This document shows positions 1 to 7,154 of a stretch of 64,000 nucleotides of DNA, piece after piece. Position 1 is the first letter of the stretch. Each line of letters opens with the position of its first letter. Origin of the DNA: an uncultured Fibrobacter sp. (lineage in GTDB: Bacteria > Fibrobacterota > Fibrobacteria > Fibrobacterales > Fibrobacteraceae); the NCBI RefSeq assembly GCF_947305105.1, contig NZ_CAMZCS010000003.1, forward strand, positions 122,155-186,154. The letters are read 5' to 3'. The position numbers and the translations under genes were made by a program. The notes below the pieces were generated by a model. That model did not search any database, had not been told where the DNA came from, and saw nothing but the letters and a program-made list of their open reading frames with translations.

Positions 1-297
1 TACCTGGGCTACTACTATCCCGAAGAAATTGGAAGCCAGCAGTACTCGGACGAAATTACGGTGTTGCCGGGTAGCCGCAATGCCGGGCGCCAGACGGATT
101 ACTTCCGCATCGACGTGAAACCGATCGATATTGGAAAAGAAGACAAGTGGAATTTCAGTTGGACGATCATCAACTTGACAGACCACGAAAACATGTTCTA
201 CACATTCTACGATACGAGCAAGAACCCTCCCAAGAAGACATCCATCGCGCAGTTCCCCTTTTTACCGATAATGGTTAGCTATGAATATTATTTCTAG
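1..297 (+). CDS. TonB-dependent receptor, C-terminal end (partial)
   Basis: The reading frame is open from the first base and ends at 295-297. The 98 visible residues are rich in alternating aromatic and polar residues and end in YEYYF; a terminal phenylalanine after alternating residues is the usual last strand of an outer-membrane beta-barrel. The stretch WNFSWTIINLTDHENMF resembles the last barrel strands of TonB-dependent receptors, which import ligands across the outer membrane. A TonB/ExbB/ExbD operon begins about 1.7 kb downstream on the same strand, which fits that role. The N-terminal plug and most of the barrel lie outside the window, so the substrate cannot be judged. A generic outer-membrane porin is the alternative. 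Confidence 0.65.
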   Translation, partial: YLGYYYPEEIGSQQYSDEITVLPGSRNAGRQTDYFRIDVKPIDIGKEDKWNFSWTIINLTDHENMFYTFYDTSKNPPKKTSIAQFPFLPIMVSYEYYF

Positions 298-1963
298 AAT
301 GCTTGTTGTGTTTGCGCTTATGCTGGGGGCTTGTGGTGATTTCCATGGGCCGTGGGACTACTATCCCGAAGAGCGGGATGTTTATCTGGGTATTTACACG
401 TATGGGTATATTATGCCCGAGGAAAATTCGCACATCTGCTTCTCGAAAGTTTACGCTTTGGATGAATCGTCTGCGGAGGACTTCATTTTTTACGACAGTG
501 CCTATGTGACGGTAAGTGGGCGTTTCTCAGTTTATGGAGAAAGAATTATTGACACCACTATGGTCTTGCAACAAAGCGGTTCGCCAAATTGTTTTAAAGA
601 TTATAATGGTAAAGGCGTCGTGGGTGAAACTTACACGATGGAAGCTTATTTCGTTTGGGATAGCGCGGGCCATACTGCAAAATCCAGATACAAGGCTGAA
701 GCGAAAATACCGGAAGCCGTCCGTGTCAAGGGCCTGAACGTTCCGCAGCAGGATGGAAGTTACAAGTGGATGGAATATGACAAAAATAAGGAGATCACTG
801 TCCAATTCTTGGAATTTCCGATGGATATGGAATTCATCAAGTGCGCCTTGGATTACGACCATTCTGTGCGCGGAGTCCTTTCTGTGATGAACTATGGGAT
901 TGAAGAAAACGCGGAATCGCAAAAGACGACTATTAACCAGATGCTCAAGGGGTTGACCGAAGAGGATTCACTAGGGTATAGGGGCATAGCCTTGCATGAT
1001 CCGCTCGAGACTTCGCAAAATTTGGGCTATACGTCGAATTCTAAGGTGGCGGACTACTATGCACTCGATACGCTTTACCTGATGAACATGATGATGCCCT
1101 TGGGAAAAATCTCGGTGGATTTCTATGCAACCGATGCGGCCTACATTGACTATGAAAGTAAGGTGAAGGGCTCGGTGAGCGATTCCAGAATTATTCCGGA
1201 ATCCAACATCGAGAACGGCATGGGGGTCTTTTCTGGGATGGCAAAGACGACGATTGAGTTGTTTGTCGAAGGAACTGGGGTGAATATGTGGTATATTGCT
1301 TCAAAACAGTGTCATAATGAGAAAGGTGATTTTTCGGATAGTTGGGATTCAAAGGCATGCAGGCTTTATAAGGATGCAATTTGTGCGGGAGATGAAAACT
1401 TGGATACCTGGCAGGATGGTTTAATGGGTGCCAACAAAAATGCTTACAAACTGTACAGAGATAGCGTTCCCAATATAGCAGTCAGGTCATGTTATGCTTC
1501 ACATGTGAAGGCGGCGATGATGCTCGATACAACCAAGTGGTCTATCTTTTTGCCGGATACGATTAATGAAAAAGATAAAAATAATGCTTATGGCGATGGT
1601 CTGAAACGTTATTGCGTGGCAAGCAACTTTGAGAGCAACCATATTGCGGATTGTACGGAAATGTATGAACAGTGCATAGAAAGCCCTGAAAAGAACAACT
1701 GCAAGGAATATTTGTGGATGTGGTGTGCCGACCGGGATTGGGATACAAGGGAATATCCGCAGTGTAATTCTGCACTTGTGAGTCGTTACTATATCGAAAA
1801 GCCGAAATCAAACATATTGAAGCGGGAAGTGGAAACTATTTGTAGTTATTATTGGAATGAAGATGTCAAAGAAAAGGACAAAGTGAAGACTGTCTATCAC
1901 TTGAGAAACCGTTCTTGTGAAAATTGGTGTAAGATGGATGACAAGGGGTTGGAATGCCAGTGA
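281..1963 (+). CDS. Cysteine-rich lipoprotein of unknown function
   Basis: A 560-residue protein with a short signal peptide and lipobox LGAC (cysteine about residue 18), so a lipid-anchored envelope protein. Its start codon lies inside the last codons of the upstream receptor gene (17-bp overlap), suggesting translational coupling and joint function, perhaps as a surface partner of that receptor. The middle is unremarkable. The last third (about residues 350-560) holds many cysteines in patterns such as C-x5-C, suggesting several disulphides. I recognise no family. The start at 281 is preferred over the internal Met at 299 because it keeps the arginine in the n-region of the signal peptide. 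Confidence 0.7.
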   Translation: MNIISRMLVVFALMLGACGDFHGPWDYYPEERDVYLGIYTYGYIMPEENSHICFSKVYALDESSAEDFIFYDSAYVTVSGRFSVYGERIIDTTMVLQQSGSPNCFKDYNGKGVVGETYTMEAYFVWDSAGHTAKSRYKAEAKIPEAVRVKGLNVPQQDGSYKWMEYDKNKEITVQFLEFPMDMEFIKCALDYDHSVRGVLSVMNYGIEENAESQKTTINQMLKGLTEEDSLGYRGIALHDPLETSQNLGYTSNSKVADYYALDTLYLMNMMMPLGKISVDFYATDAAYIDYESKVKGSVSDSRIIPESNIENGMGVFSGMAKTTIELFVEGTGVNMWYIASKQCHNEKGDFSDSWDSKACRLYKDAICAGDENLDTWQDGLMGANKNAYKLYRDSVPNIAVRSCYASHVKAAMMLDTTKWSIFLPDTINEKDKNNAYGDGLKRYCVASNFESNHIADCTEMYEQCIESPEKNNCKEYLWMWCADRDWDTREYPQCNSALVSRYYIEKPKSNILKREVETICSYYWNEDVKEKDKVKTVYHLRNRSCENWCKMDDKGLECQ

Positions 1964-2043
1964 TTGCTTCGATGGAAATTTTGTTATGGATGGGAATTTT
2001 TACGGTGACAAATGAGTTAGGCTTAGGTGTTTAGAAGGTGATT

Positions 2044-2871
2044 ATGAAAACAAGAGTATTATTGACTGTATTTTTCCTTTTGGCGGGTGCGGCCTTTGCG
2101 GATCGCAGCTCGGAAATTCAGGATCTCAAGCTTGAAAAAGAAAAGCTGAATTCCGAAATCCAGAAGCTGAACCGGCAGATTGCCGCGACGGATTCGATGC
2201 TCAAGGCAGACGATTCCCGTTACAAGACGCTGCAGCAGCGTTACAAGGCCGATACGGAGCGCCGCCGTGCCGAAATCGACAGCTTGAACGCGAAAATCCG
2301 CAATGTCGCAGAACAGTTGCAAGACGAACGCGGCAAGCAGGCGCGCGCCAAGAACCGTAGCGAAAACGTCGCGGCAAAGCGCAAGGCCTTGCGCTCGGCG
2401 CTTTCCGCCGTCTGCCGCCAGCTGGAATCCCAGGTGGCCCAGACGCTCCCCTGGGAACGCGACACGAGGCTCGACCGCGTGAAATCCCTGACCCGCGATA
2501 TCGAGGGCGGGAACGCCAGCGAAGAAGAAGCGTTTTCTCGCCTCAAGTCGCTTATCGCCGAAGAAACTCGGTTCGGCGACGAGGTGGCGATCATCAACAG
2601 CCCGCTCACGCGCAAGAACGGCGAACTCATCAACGCCTCGATATTGCGCATCGGGAACCAGTGGATGGTCTATAGTGACGACAATGGAACTGTTTTCGGT
2701 AGCCTTGTGCGCAAAATCGAGAACGGTAATATCGTTTACGAATGGAACGAAGATTTGAACTTGGAAGAACGTGCCGCTGTCAAGCTCGCGATTGATGTAA
2801 AGCAGGCGAAAAAGCCGCCTCAGGTCGTGAAGTTGCCGGTGAGCCTCTCTGTTGTGGGAGGTGGAAAATGA
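2044..2871 (+). CDS. DUF3450-like periplasmic coiled-coil protein of a TonB operon
   Basis: 275 residues. A signal peptide ending near AAFA is followed by a long charged coiled coil (about residues 20-115) and a globular part containing LPWERDTRLDRV, the kind of segment seen in DUF3450 proteins. In Vibrio-type TonB2 systems a DUF3450 gene precedes TtpC, ExbB, ExbD, TonB and a TPR protein; the same order follows here. Likely role (inference): periplasmic accessory of TonB-dependent transport. A GTG at 2038 extends the frame, but the ATG at 2044 has GAAGGTG directly upstream and begins a normal n-region, so it was chosen. The C-terminal region (NGTVFGSLVRK onward) resembles the matching region of the next gene, hinting at shared ancestry. 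Confidence 0.75.
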   Translation: MKTRVLLTVFFLLAGAAFADRSSEIQDLKLEKEKLNSEIQKLNRQIAATDSMLKADDSRYKTLQQRYKADTERRRAEIDSLNAKIRNVAEQLQDERGKQARAKNRSENVAAKRKALRSALSAVCRQLESQVAQTLPWERDTRLDRVKSLTRDIEGGNASEEEAFSRLKSLIAEETRFGDEVAIINSPLTRKNGELINASILRIGNQWMVYSDDNGTVFGSLVRKIENGNIVYEWNEDLNLEERAAVKLAIDVKQAKKPPQVVKLPVSLSVVGGGK

Positions 2872-2920
2872 GAGATAAGAGACTAGAGGCTAGAGGCGAG
2901 AGATTAGAGACGAGAGACGA
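2872..2920. repeat. Heptamer array (GAGRCKA type)
   Basis: Seven in-register 7-bp units (GAGATAA, GAGACTA, GAGGCTA, GAGGCGA, GAGATTA, GAGACGA, GAGACGA) directly after the DUF3450 stop codon. Confidence 0.85.
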
Positions 2921-2921
2921 G

Positions 2922-2975
2922 CGGTTCGACAAGCTCACCGACCTTAATAAGGGCCCTGAGCTTGCCGAAGGGTCC
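2922..2975. repeat. REP-like hairpin doublet
   Basis: Two hairpins, CGGT-TCGACAAGCTC-ACCG (2922-2940) and GGGCCCT-GAGCTTGCCGA-AGGGTCC (2951-2975), carry opposite orientations of the same loop, so they can also pair with each other (2925-2937 with 2957-2969). Confidence 0.8.
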
Positions 2976-2996
2976 GTCAAGTTGCTCGAAGGTTTT

Positions 2997-4520
2997 ATGA
3001 AGGTGTCGTTGGTTTTGGTTCTCCTGGCGTCGTCGGCGTTTGCTTGGCCGTGGTCATCGAAAGAGAAAAAGCCGACTGCTGAAGACCAGGAACGCATCAA
3101 GGATTCCCTACAGCTCGAAGAAGTCCGCTCGCTGCAGCGCGAAGTCGAAACGCTGACCCGCATCCGTTTGCAGAAGGCCGACTCGCTCGAAAAAATGGAA
3201 GCGGAACACTGGAAAAAGCGCTACGCTGAATCGCAACTGACCGAGGAACACCAGGCAGAAACGCGCGAACTCGATGGCCGCTATTCCAAGCTCTCGACGG
3301 ACTTGGGCCGCGTCAACGAAGAAGTGATGGCGAGCAAGAACGTGACGGGCGAGGCCGAAGAAAATGCGAAGGCCGAAGAGTCCGCCTACGATGCGCTGAA
3401 CACGCAGGTGAAGCTTTCTATCGACAAGACGCTCGGCGAGGTGACGGGCGACTATCCCGTGGGCATGAACGGCCGCCTGCTGCGCCTGAAGCAGGCCGCT
3501 GCCGAGGCCGATGCGCAGAACCCGAACACGCTGGGTGCTGCCCGCGGTTACCTGACGGATTTGCTTTTGCGCCAGGAACTGACCTACACGCAGTCTTACG
3601 GCCGCGAGGTTTCGCAGGTGGGCAACCGCCCCGATGTGAACGTGAACCGCTTGCGTCTCGGTACGGTGTTCCTGGGCGAAGTCGCCGTGGACAATGGCGA
3701 AGTGCAGGCATTGCTCCGCTCGGGTGCTTTGCAGGGCAAGGTGTTCGAATGGAATGCAAATCTTCCGCCCGAAATGGCCGCGAACGTGAAGCAGGCCGTG
3801 ACGCTTGCTCCGGAACACACGATTGTGAACATTCCGCTGGATGTTTTGCAGAACAAGGCAATCAAGAATGCGATTACCGACACGAAGGAACTCACCTGGA
3901 GCGAAGAACTTTACGCGTTCTTCAAGAAGGGTGGCATCGTGATGTACCCGCTCGCCCTTGTCGCAATTTTTGCTTTGCTGCTTTGCCTGGAACGCTTCTT
4001 GGTGCTTTCTTACCGCGGACATCTGAGCCGCCGCTTTATCCGGAAGCTGAACGGCATGGTGAAGGAATCCCGTTACGAGGATGCGGCAAACCTTTGCCTC
4101 AAGAAGGAAACGAGCCTTTCGATGGTGCTGTTCGCCGTGCTCAATCGCGCCCGCGAAGCGCGCGAAGATGCCGAGCGCTCCTTGCAGGAGGCCCTGCTCC
4201 GCGAACAGCCGAAACTTGAACGCCGCATGGGCTTGCTTGCCGCCATGGGGACGATTGCTCCGCTGCTCGGCCTTTTGGGTACGGTGACGGGTATCATCAC
4301 GCTCTTTACCGTGATTACCGAAGTGGGTACGAACGACGCGCGTGTGCTTGCCGGCGGTATTTCCGAAGCCCTCGTGACTACGGAGACCGGCCTTGTCATC
4401 GCCATCCCCGTGATGATCCTGCACGGCCTCCTGAGCGAAAAGATTGAAAAAGTCACTAGCGAAATGTATGTGCAAAGTACAGCCCTTTTAAACCGCATTT
4501 TTGGAAAGGAGACCGTTTAA
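2997..4520 (+). CDS. Long MotA/TolQ/ExbB family proton channel protein (TtpC-like)
   Basis: 507 residues. A signal peptide (ending SSAFA) and a periplasmic coiled coil (about residues 20-130) precede a second globular region and then an ExbB/TolQ channel domain (about residues 340-507). The channel domain has three hydrophobic segments and the family motif APLLGLLGTVTGIITLF. This architecture matches TtpC-type proteins that add to ExbB-ExbD-TonB in Vibrio TonB2 systems. The frame is open upstream to 2868, but the extra 43 residues translate a 7-bp repeat array and a REP-like hairpin. The ATG at 2997 has GAAGG seven bases upstream and starts a clean signal peptide, so it is the likely start. 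It probably harvests proton motive force for outer-membrane transport. Confidence 0.85.
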   Translation: MKVSLVLVLLASSAFAWPWSSKEKKPTAEDQERIKDSLQLEEVRSLQREVETLTRIRLQKADSLEKMEAEHWKKRYAESQLTEEHQAETRELDGRYSKLSTDLGRVNEEVMASKNVTGEAEENAKAEESAYDALNTQVKLSIDKTLGEVTGDYPVGMNGRLLRLKQAAAEADAQNPNTLGAARGYLTDLLLRQELTYTQSYGREVSQVGNRPDVNVNRLRLGTVFLGEVAVDNGEVQALLRSGALQGKVFEWNANLPPEMAANVKQAVTLAPEHTIVNIPLDVLQNKAIKNAITDTKELTWSEELYAFFKKGGIVMYPLALVAIFALLLCLERFLVLSYRGHLSRRFIRKLNGMVKESRYEDAANLCLKKETSLSMVLFAVLNRAREAREDAERSLQEALLREQPKLERRMGLLAAMGTIAPLLGLLGTVTGIITLFTVITEVGTNDARVLAGGISEALVTTETGLVIAIPVMILHGLLSEKIEKVTSEMYVQSTALLNRIFGKETV

Positions 4521-4585
4521 GTTCCCTTGGCTTGCTGAATCAACTGAAGCGGTGGAAATGGAAAGAATTATAAGATCGCTGATAA

Positions 4586-4609
4586 GGCCCCTGAGCTTGC
4601 CGAAGGGCC
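4586..4609. repeat. REP-like hairpin upstream of the GIY-YIG gene
   Basis: GGCCCCT-GAGCTTGCCGA-AGGGCC. Bases 4592-4604 are the exact reverse complement of 4875-4887 inside the GIY-YIG gene. Confidence 0.8.
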
Positions 4610-4631
4610 GAAGTGACAGAAAGGAAAAACA

Positions 4632-4940
4632 ATGAGTAGCTACATGTACATACTAAAGTGTTCTGACGGCTCTTTCTACACAGGTAGTACAAGAGACTTG
4701 GAAAAGCGTGTTATGGAACATAACATGGGCATGGGAGCAAATTATACTCGAAAGCATCTTCCTGTAGAACTTGTTTATTTTGAGGAGTTTCAAAGGGTTG
4801 ATGACGCTTATGCGAGGGAAAAGCAAGTGCAAGGTTGGACTCGCTCTAAAAAAGAGGCTTTGATCAAGGGTCAGTTCGGCAAGCTCACTGACCTTTCAAA
4901 AAGCACTTTGGCTAAACATTCTGCTGTGGGAAAAAATTGA
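4632..4940 (+). CDS. Small GIY-YIG family endonuclease inserted in the TonB operon
   Basis: 102 residues with the GIY-YIG fold signature YMYILKCSDGSFYTGST at the N-terminus, then the conserved R and H/E region (LEKRVMEHN) and KQVQGWTRSKKEAL, as in YhbQ/UPF0213-type stand-alone nucleases. Members of this group are predicted DNA nucleases of uncertain function. It splits two proton channel genes that are normally neighbours. A 13-base sequence upstream (4592-4604) is the exact reverse complement of bases 4875-4887 within the gene's 3' end, which encodes QFGKLTD. The stop codon overlaps the TTG start of the next gene. It therefore looks like an acquired unit associated with the REP-like repeats around it. 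Confidence 0.85.
   Translation: MSSYMYILKCSDGSFYTGSTRDLEKRVMEHNMGMGANYTRKHLPVELVYFEEFQRVDDAYAREKQVQGWTRSKKEALIKGQFGKLTDLSKSTLAKHSAVGKN
4869..4893. repeat. REP-like hairpin within the GIY-YIG 3' coding end
   Basis: GGTCAGT-TCGGCAAGCTC-ACTGACC: a perfect 7-bp stem with the family loop, translated as GQFGKLTD. Of the 22 bases from 4874, 20 match the copy at 2924-2945. Confidence 0.8.
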
Positions 4941-5620
4941 ACAACTCCTTCTACATATTCATCGAATCGTTGAAGAACACGTACGAAGCAGGCGGCGTGG
5001 TGATGCTCCCTATTCTCTTGGCGGGTGTCGTTGGCTTCTACTTCTTGTTCTCCGGTTGGTTCCGTATCGGTAGCGACTTCTTCCGCAAGGATATCCACAA
5101 GGTCATCAAGCGCATGCGTCTTGACCTGAACGGTGGAATCGAGGAATACGAGAAGAACGCCGAGCCGCCGAGCGTTGAGAAGGCCCTGCGCAGGCTTCGC
5201 AAGCGTGGCGGGCTCCTCGGTAGGGAACTTTGCTATGCGATCGAGGTGGCGAAAGATAATCCGGAAGGCTTCCGTGACTACATGCAGGTGCGCCTCGCCA
5301 AGACGGTGCGCTACATGGAGCAAGGGAACCATGTTGTCTCCGTGATGGCGTCTGCCGCTCCGCTACTTGGCTTGCTTGGCACGGTGACCGGTATGGTGTC
5401 GACCTTCGAAGTGATTACGCTGTACGGCAACCAGAACCCCGTGCTCATGGCCGATGGCATCTCCGAAGCGTTGATTTCGACGCAGAGCGGGCTTTTGGTG
5501 GCTTTCCCGTTGACCCTTTTGAAACAGCGCCTAGACGAACGTGTAGAAATTTTGCGCCAGAAAATGGAACTCGGCGCGACGGTGATAGAAAACTATTTTG
5601 TGGAGAAGCAGGACCGCTAA
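4937..5620 (+). CDS. exbB: ExbB/TolQ family proton channel subunit
   Basis: 227 residues with three transmembrane segments: one near residues 20-42 and two in the C-terminal half around the family motif APLLGLLGTVTGMVSTF. It should form the inner-membrane channel with ExbD and power TonB. It begins with TTG at 4937, overlapping the stop of the GIY-YIG gene as TTGA. No in-frame ATG occurs before residue 22, which already lies in the first membrane segment, so TTG is the best start. This is the second ExbB-type gene of the operon, as in three-component TtpC/ExbB/ExbD systems. Insertion of the GIY-YIG gene may have displaced the original start signals. Confidence 0.88.
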   Translation: MNNSFYIFIESLKNTYEAGGVVMLPILLAGVVGFYFLFSGWFRIGSDFFRKDIHKVIKRMRLDLNGGIEEYEKNAEPPSVEKALRRLRKRGGLLGRELCYAIEVAKDNPEGFRDYMQVRLAKTVRYMEQGNHVVSVMASAAPLLGLLGTVTGMVSTFEVITLYGNQNPVLMADGISEALISTQSGLLVAFPLTLLKQRLDERVEILRQKMELGATVIENYFVEKQDR

Positions 5621-5623
5621 AAT

Positions 5624-5656
5624 GTCATTGCGAGGCCCTTAGGGCCGTGGCAATCC
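5624..5656. repeat. Dispersed hairpin repeat of GTCATTGCGAGG type, copy 1
   Basis: ATTGC...GCAAT outer stem with an inner GCCC-TTA-GGGC stem. A second copy with a different inner stem is at 6365-6396. Repeats of this sort occur between genes in many bacteria. Confidence 0.75.
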
Positions 5657-5672
5657 AAGGATGAAGGTTTGT

Positions 5673-6077
5673 ATGGAATTCAATTTGCCGAGAAGAAAAC
5701 AGAAGGATATGGGCATAGAGATGGGCCCGCTGATGGACATCGTGTTCATCTTGCTCATCTTTTTCGTGGTGACGTCCTCGTTTACCCGCGAGACCGGTGT
5801 CGACGTGACCAAGCCGCAGGCGCAGTCCGCAAGCCAGCTCGAAAAGGAGAACCTGCTCATCGCCATCACGCGCGAGGGTACGATCCACATGAACGAGCGT
5901 CAGGTGGACCTTGCGAGCTTGCAGGACATTTTGAAACAATCGCTCGCGAAGGCGCCAGACCGCGAAGCCGTGGTGATTGCTGACAAGGGATCCGAAACGG
6001 GCGTGCTCGTGCAGGTGATTGATATGTGTAATTTGGCTGGAGTGAAGAAGGTGTCGATCGCGGCGCAGGCGGAATAG
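5673..6077 (+). CDS. exbD: ExbD/TolR family biopolymer transport protein
   Basis: 134 residues. A short basic cytoplasmic N-terminus (NLPRRKQKD) is followed by one transmembrane helix that carries the conserved, proton-relaying aspartate (PLMDIVFILLIFFVV), then a periplasmic domain. It partners ExbB to drive TonB. An in-frame ATG exists at 5661, but it abuts a genomic hairpin repeat (5624-5656). The ATG at 5673 has GAAGG seven bases upstream and gives the normal ExbD N-terminus, so it was chosen. Confidence 0.9.
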   Translation: MEFNLPRRKQKDMGIEMGPLMDIVFILLIFFVVTSSFTRETGVDVTKPQAQSASQLEKENLLIAITREGTIHMNERQVDLASLQDILKQSLAKAPDREAVVIADKGSETGVLVQVIDMCNLAGVKKVSIAAQAE

Positions 6078-6452
6078 TAGGGGCTAGGATCTAGAGGCTA
6101 GGATCTAGGGGCAACGAGGTAGATAGTGATTAGTAAACAGTGGTTGGTGGTTAGGAATATAGACGAGATAAACGATACTAGGCACTTTAGTGCCTTAGTA
6201 GAGTTATCCTTTATGAGGAGAACGCCGCTGCGCGGCTACAGACGAGAGGAAAAAGTAAACAGTGATTAGTGGTTGGTGGCTAGTATTTGTCATTCGCAGG
6301 CGCATGACTCGTCGGCTCAGCCATGCCGAAACGCAAGCGTTTTGGTGTGGCATTCGCCTTGGTTGTCATTGCGAAGGGCGGAGCCCTGAAGCAATCTCCG
6401 CTACTCAACTGGCGGCCTCGTGCCTCGAACCTCGAGCCTAAATGGTAACGAA
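6078..6452. repeat. Repeat-filled spacer between exbD and tonB
   Basis: No gene is seen. It holds heptamer arrays at 6078-6108 (GATCTAG type), 6119-6153 and 6255-6282 (GTGGTTA type, sharing three unit variants) and 6415-6442 (GCCTCGA type). The second GTCATTGCGA hairpin is at 6365-6396, and there are small palindromes GGCACTTTAGTGCC (about 6181-6194) and GCCGCTGCGCGGC (about 6224-6236). Confidence 0.8.
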
Positions 6453-7100
6453 ATGTTTAGATGGATTAAAAAACTGGTAAAGCGTTTTAGCATTCTGCTT
6501 GCGGCGATTCTCGCGAGTGCTTTGCTCGTGTTCTCCGTGACGATGGCGAACTTGTTTTTGACGGGCAAGGTGTTCCACGAAAAGAAGTACGTGAAAACCG
6601 AGGTCTCCGTGAAAAAAGTCGAGGAAGTCGAGAAGAAAATCGAGAAGAAGAAGCCTGCACGCAAGCCGAACCGCCAGCGTTCCAATTCCCGCTCGCCGAA
6701 GGCGGGCCCGCGCTTAGCGATGAACTTGGGGGCTGTCTCGGGTACGGCCGGTGCCGCCATCAGCGACGAACTGGTTGCCGATTTCCGCGGGGGCGCGCTG
6801 TCGACCGAGAAGGGCGACGTGGACAAGAAGCCCGAAAGCCGCGCGATGCCGAATTTCCAGGTGCCGCCGCAGATTCGCGATCGCGAAGTCGATGCGATGC
6901 TGCGGCTGAGTTTCTGCGTGGACGTGAGCGGCAAGGCGTACGATATCAAGGTTGTCGAGGAATCCCCGGCGGGCTCGGGGCTCGCCCAGGCCGGCCGGGA
7001 GGCTCTTGGCCGTATGACGTTCTCTCCGGCAGAGAAGGGAGGCAAGGCCGTGCCCTTCTGCGGGATGGAACAGCCGTTTGAGGTGAAGTTTAGAGATTAG
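6453..7100 (+). CDS. tonB: TonB-like energy transducer
   Basis: 215 residues. It has a basic N-terminus, one transmembrane segment (about residues 13-36), then a lysine/glutamate-rich periplasmic linker (KKVEEVEKKIEKKKPARK) and a C-terminal TonB-type domain containing LRLSFCVDVSGKAYDIKVVE. It should carry energy from the ExbB/ExbD complex to outer-membrane receptors, such as the one at the left edge of the window. A GTG at 6420 would add 11 residues encoded by a 7-bp repeat array, so the ATG at 6453 is preferred. A 375-bp repeat-filled gap separates it from exbD. Two cysteines in the C-terminal domain are unusual for TonB. Confidence 0.8.
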   Translation: MFRWIKKLVKRFSILLAAILASALLVFSVTMANLFLTGKVFHEKKYVKTEVSVKKVEEVEKKIEKKKPARKPNRQRSNSRSPKAGPRLAMNLGAVSGTAGAAISDELVADFRGGALSTEKGDVDKKPESRAMPNFQVPPQIRDREVDAMLRLSFCVDVSGKAYDIKVVEESPAGSGLAQAGREALGRMTFSPAEKGGKAVPFCGMEQPFEVKFRD

Positions 7101-7130
7101 TAGGAAGTAGACGGTAGACAGTAGGAAGTA
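7100..7130. repeat. Heptamer array after tonB
   Basis: GTAGGAA, GTAGACG, GTAGACA, GTAGGAA, then GTAATTT. It starts with the last base of the tonB stop codon and is complementary in type to the array at 7214-7241. Confidence 0.8.
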
Positions 7131-7154
7131 ATTTTTTTAGTAGAGATTAATGTT

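Noticed and set aside
2868..2996. 43-residue N-terminal extension of the TtpC-like protein
   Set aside because: It translates a heptamer array and a REP-like hairpin and would destroy the signal peptide; the ATG at 2997 has a good ribosome-binding site.
3108..4475. 455-codon open frame on the minus strand
   Set aside because: Antisense to the ExbB/TtpC-like gene, with a histidine-rich product and no motifs.
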